From the NCBI GenBank assembly GCA_037140375.1, contig JBAXER010000018.1:1-42203 (forward strand): DNA of 42,203 bases, in the 5' to 3' direction. This DNA is from WLMZ01 sp037140375. GTDB taxonomy: Bacteria > Actinomycetota > Acidimicrobiia > Acidimicrobiales > Ilumatobacteraceae. Positions 39,353-42,203 of the stretch are shown here, in pieces. Each line of letters begins with the position of its first letter. The first letter of the stretch is position 1. Below the pieces are notes generated by a model, which saw nothing but the letters and a program-made list of their open reading frames with translations, ran no database searches and was not told the DNA's origin. Position numbers and translations under genes: made by a program.

Positions 39353-41128
39353 GCGGACGTACTCGGTGATGAAGTCGCCCATACGTTCATATTCGTCGAG
39401 CTGGTTGCTGCGCTGGCGAAAGCCGTGGCCCTCACCGGCATAGATCTGCAGCTGCACCGTGCCACCAGCAAGAACGATGCGCTCGGCCAACGCAAGGCTC
39501 TGCTGCACCGGCACCACTGCGTCGGCATCGCCGTGGAACATCAGCAGCGGCGTGTGAATCTGCTCGGCAAAGTTGATCGGCGAGCGATCATGAAACGGTC
39601 CGGGCGCGTGATGATCGCTTGGTGTTGGACCGACCAGCGAGTGTGTGTAGTGCAACTCAAAGCGATGGCTTCGTTCGGCAAGATCGAACAGATCGGTGAC
39701 CGGATACGAGACGACCGCTGCCTTCATCAACGACGGCTCGGCTGCGAGCACACCGAGCACGGTGAACCCGCCTGCAGACCCGCCAAGGAGCACCGTGTGT
39801 TGCGGCGCACCCCAACCCTGATGCTGCGCCGCAGTGATCACATCGCAAATGTCGTTCACGTCGATATCGCCCCAGCGACCATTGATCGCCTCTTGATACG
39901 CGCGGCCGTGGCCCGTGGAGCCCCGATGATCGGGCACGAGCACATTCCATCCGAGCGATCGCCAATAGGAGATGCGCGGCATAAACGTGACCTGCCACTG
40001 GTCGGTGGGACCACCATGCAGCCAGCACAACAAGCGATCGGTGGGCTTTTCGGCGCGATAGAGCCGAGCATGGATCGTTGCTCCATCGCTTGCTACCACT
40101 TGATGAAGCTCGGGCTCGACCAACGACACGTTGTGCCAATCGGCAGCGGGTCCGACAGCGATGGTGCGACGCGTCCACGTTTCGGTGTTGTACACAACGA
40201 TCTGGGTTGGGGTGCACGCCCCGGTGCGCACGGCGGCCAACACGTTGCCCTGCCAACTCAGTTGGCCGTGCACAGCTCGCGCCACCTGTCGCACGACACC
40301 GGTTTCTCTGTGCACCACACAGAGTCGACCAAAGCCGTGTTCGTTACGCGTGAACGCCACCTCGGTGGCATCGGGCGACACCGCAAAACTCCGTTGCCCA
40401 AGACCCCAAGTGGGGCCGGCATGCTCGAATGGTTCGTCGACCAACACTCGATCACCGAGCCACAGGTTGTTCCATCCCGTGTCGTCACGAACGCAGATCA
40501 GTTGCGAGTGGGGCAGGTGACGCGGCTGCTGAAGCGCACCGTGCGCGCTGACCGTTTCGATGTGCCCATCAGCGAGTGTCGCAACCACGCATACGGCGTT
40601 CTGCCACGGCATGTGTGGCGCGCTCCATGCCTGCCAACACACCGTCGCCGAGTCGGGTGAAATGGATGGGTCGAAACAGAAGTCGTGAGCCGCGTGGTCG
40701 ATTCGTCGCGGTGCGCCACCGCTGAGGTTGGTGATCCAGACCTCGGCCTGATCGACCACGTACACAACTGCATTGCCATCAGCCGCCACCATCGGGGCCT
40801 GTGCGGTTCGATCGGGGCCGTGCGTGGTCAGCCTGCGCCCGGCGCCACCGCTGATCGGTTGCGACCACAGATCACCATCGGCACCCGAATAGATCAGCGC
40901 TTGCGAATCGGGGGTCCACGCCCAACATCCACCGCCGAGGCCGCGCCCAGATCGTGGCGCCACCGTCGTGGCAATCGCCTGCGGTTGTTCGTCATCGAGA
41001 TTCGACAACATCAACGAGCTTGAGCCACCGGCCGACTCGACGTAGACCAACATCGTTGCATCGGGCGACAGGCGCGGCTCGGTGAGATCACGACCACCAA
41101 TGCACAATTCGGGCGAGATCGATGTCAC
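39350..41128 (-). CDS. S9-family peptidase (prolyl oligopeptidase / acylaminoacyl-peptidase-like)
   Basis: A 592-residue soluble serine peptidase. An N-terminal seven-bladed beta-propeller part carries repeated W-or-S-PDS-type strands (SPDATMLVYVES, TPDSQALIYSG, SPDSATVCWQ, SPDATEVAFTR). The C-terminal alpha/beta-hydrolase domain contains LHGGPTDQW, HRGSTGHGRAYQEAINGRWGDIDVNDI, the nucleophile Ser451 in GGSAGG, HGDADAVVP with the acid, and GEGHGF with His568. It cleaves short peptides, probably at proline or N-acylated ends. There is no signal peptide. The GTG start at 41128 is supported by a -10 ending 7 nt upstream. It diverges from glpX. Confidence 0.9.
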   Translation of the reverse strand: MTSISPELCIGGRDLTEPRLSPDATMLVYVESAGGSSSLMLSNLDDEQPQAIATTVAPRSGRGLGGGCWAWTPDSQALIYSGADGDLWSQPISGGAGRRLTTHGPDRTAQAPMVAADGNAVVYVVDQAEVWITNLSGGAPRRIDHAAHDFCFDPSISPDSATVCWQAWSAPHMPWQNAVCVVATLADGHIETVSAHGALQQPRHLPHSQLICVRDDTGWNNLWLGDRVLVDEPFEHAGPTWGLGQRSFAVSPDATEVAFTRNEHGFGRLCVVHRETGVVRQVARAVHGQLSWQGNVLAAVRTGACTPTQIVVYNTETWTRRTIAVGPAADWHNVSLVEPELHQVVASDGATIHARLYRAEKPTDRLLCWLHGGPTDQWQVTFMPRISYWRSLGWNVLVPDHRGSTGHGRAYQEAINGRWGDIDVNDICDVITAAQHQGWGAPQHTVLLGGSAGGFTVLGVLAAEPSLMKAAVVSYPVTDLFDLAERSHRFELHYTHSLVGPTPSDHHAPGPFHDRSPINFAEQIHTPLLMFHGDADAVVPVQQSLALAERIVLAGGTVQLQIYAGEGHGFRQRSNQLDEYERMGDFITEYVR

Positions 41129-41135
41129 GGGTGTG

Positions 41136-41141
41136 AATGTA
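41136..41141 (-). promoter_or_regulatory. Leaderless -10 element TACATT
   Basis: On the minus strand TACATT ends 7 nt before the GTG of the S9 peptidase. Confidence 0.5.
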
Positions 41142-41197
41142 GTGGCCGCGCCAATTCGTTCAGTGTGCTCACATCAAGGCCACGCGCGCTCGACGGC

Positions 41198-41203
41198 TAG
41201 GAT
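41198..41203 (+). promoter_or_regulatory. Leaderless -10 element TAGGAT of glpX
   Basis: TAGGAT ends 7 nt before the ATG at 41211. Confidence 0.5.
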
Positions 41204-41210
41204 CTCCGCC

Positions 41211-42203
41211 ATGAGTACCTCCCAGCAGCCAGACCGTAACCTCGCCCTCGAGCTTGTTCGAGTCACTGAATCCGCAGCACTGGCGGCTTCTCGTTGGGTT
41301 GGCCGTGGCGACAAGAACGGTGCCGACGGTGCAGCAGTAGAAGCCATGCGCACCGTGCTCGCCACCGTGTCGATGGACGGCATCGTCGTCATCGGCGAGG
41401 GCGAGAAAGACGAAGCCCCCATGTTGTTCAACGGCGAGCGAATCGGCGACGGTACTCCGCCACTTACCGACATCGCAGTCGATCCCATCGATGGCACCAC
41501 GCTTGCGGCACTTGGCCGCGACAACGCAATCTCGGTCATCGCCGTCAGCGAGCGCGGCACGATGTTCAACCCCGGCCCATGCGTCTACATGGAAAAGATT
41601 GCCGTCGGTCCGGCCGCTGTTGGCGCCATCGACATCACCGCTTCGGCCACCCAAAACCTGCGCTGGATCGCTAAGGCAAAGGGCGAGTCCGTGCGTGACC
41701 TCACCGTGATGATTCTCGATCGCCCCCGTCATGCCGAACTCATCGACGAAGTTCGAGCATCCGGTGCACGCATCCGGCTCATCAGCGACGGCGACATCTT
41801 CGGCGCTATCGCCACCTCATGGCCCGAGGCAGGCGTCGACGTGCTCATCGGCATCGGCGGCACACCCGAAGGCGTCACTGCTGCCGCGGCCCTCAAGTGC
41901 ATGGGCGGCGAAATTCAGGGACGCCTGTGGCCGCGTAACCCAGAAGAGCGAGCCGCAGCGATTGCCGCCGGCTACGACCTCGACCGAGTGCTCACCACGC
42001 ACGACTTGGTGCAGGGCGACAACTGCTTCTTCGCCGCTACCGGCATCACCGACGGCGAATTGCTTCGCGGCGTTCGTTACGACCGTGGTGGCGCGCGCAC
42101 TCAGTCGTTGGTGATGCGCTCACTGTCGGGCACCACGCGTTTGATCGATGCCCGTCACCGCATCGACAAGCTCAAGACGTTTGCTTCTATCGACTACGAG
42201 TGA
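41211..42203 (+). CDS. glpX: Class II fructose-1,6-bisphosphatase
   Basis: GlpX dephosphorylates fructose-1,6-bisphosphate in gluconeogenesis. The 330-residue protein shows the family pattern: NLALELVRVTESAALAASRWVGRGDKNGAD at the N-terminus, the metal-binding GEGEKDEAPML and DPIDGTT, and LIGIGGTPEGV. The ATG at 41211 is placed by the -10 upstream and fits the family length; an earlier in-frame ATG at 41082 would overlap the S9 promoter. The TGA is the last codon of the window, so the gene is complete. Confidence 0.95.
   Translation: MSTSQQPDRNLALELVRVTESAALAASRWVGRGDKNGADGAAVEAMRTVLATVSMDGIVVIGEGEKDEAPMLFNGERIGDGTPPLTDIAVDPIDGTTLAALGRDNAISVIAVSERGTMFNPGPCVYMEKIAVGPAAVGAIDITASATQNLRWIAKAKGESVRDLTVMILDRPRHAELIDEVRASGARIRLISDGDIFGAIATSWPEAGVDVLIGIGGTPEGVTAAAALKCMGGEIQGRLWPRNPEERAAAIAAGYDLDRVLTTHDLVQGDNCFFAATGITDGELLRGVRYDRGGARTQSLVMRSLSGTTRLIDARHRIDKLKTFASIDYE

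Noticed and set aside
39221..40660. 479-codon open frame on the + strand
   Set aside because: It lies antisense inside the S9 peptidase gene, whose propeller repeats and catalytic triad are clear; its translation is His/Arg-rich with no family pattern, a usual shadow in high-GC DNA.

Overview
The window looks like a chromosomal core segment of a high-GC actinobacterium, most likely class Acidimicrobiia (Ilumatobacter-like). This is an inference from gene content: an F420-type luciferase-fold oxidoreductase, a type 2 LeuA, a PASTA kinase-like protein, ligA next to a MetE-like protein with mnmA and a cysteine desulfurase nearby, a MurA with Asp in place of the catalytic Cys, and many leaderless genes. 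It holds about 38 protein genes on both strands, densely packed, with no rRNA, tRNA, CRISPR array, insertion sequence or phage gene that I can see. No gap between genes exceeds 300 bases; the largest is about 230 (21828-22057).

Layout. 1-3791 (+): a PLP trans-sulfuration-type enzyme coupled to an alpha/beta hydrolase, then a 44-residue ORF coupled to homospermidine synthase. 3818-4840 (-): LLM oxidoreductase. 4932-8085 (+): a leucine attenuator (10-residue leader peptide plus intrinsic terminator), leuA, a 56-residue membrane peptide, a 3Fe-4S-type ferredoxin and pyrF. 8130-9689 (-): serA. 9867-10274 (+): SCP2 protein, closed by a perfect 15-bp hairpin. 10373-14867 (-): SDR-MFS operon and a kinase-like PASTA protein with a degenerate active site. 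14930-15451 (+): a small anchored protein. 15448-18545 (-): MetE-like protein and ligA. 18733-19611 (+): an unrecognised membrane protein. 19618-21827 (-): cysteine desulfurase and mnmA (tRNA 2-thiouridine pathway). 22058-24334 (+): methyltransferase, galT, SRPBCC protein. 24355-30927: an alpha-glucan locus (glgB with azlCD on -, GT4 glucosyltransferase and glgP on +). 30969-34004 (-): DMT transporter, enoyl-CoA hydratase, MeaB GTPase, Nfu protein. 34068-34280 (+): small membrane protein. 34432-37238: divergent murA and MFS transporter. 37266-41128 (-): Tex30-like hydrolase, J-domain protein, acidic protein, S9 peptidase. 41211-42203 (+): glpX, whose stop codon ends the window.

The most striking feature is expression architecture. 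Sixteen start codons sit 6-8 nt downstream of a hexamer that is TANNNT in fifteen cases and CATACT in one (murA), the signature of leaderless transcription. This also settles several start codons (ligA, cysteine desulfurase, glgB, GT4, J-domain protein, S9 peptidase, glpX). Two divergent pairs (murA/MFS and glgB/GT4) have back-to-back leaderless starts only 20 and 43 bp apart, and the murA/MFS -10 elements overlap. Genes not starting this way are often coupled by ATGA overlaps or carry a clear Shine-Dalgarno.

I see no obviously novel multi-gene defence or mobile system. The best leads are the leu attenuator, the 44-residue ORF coupled to homospermidine synthase, the degenerate PASTA kinase, the overlapping bidirectional leaderless promoter, and three long intergenic inverted repeats or structured elements.
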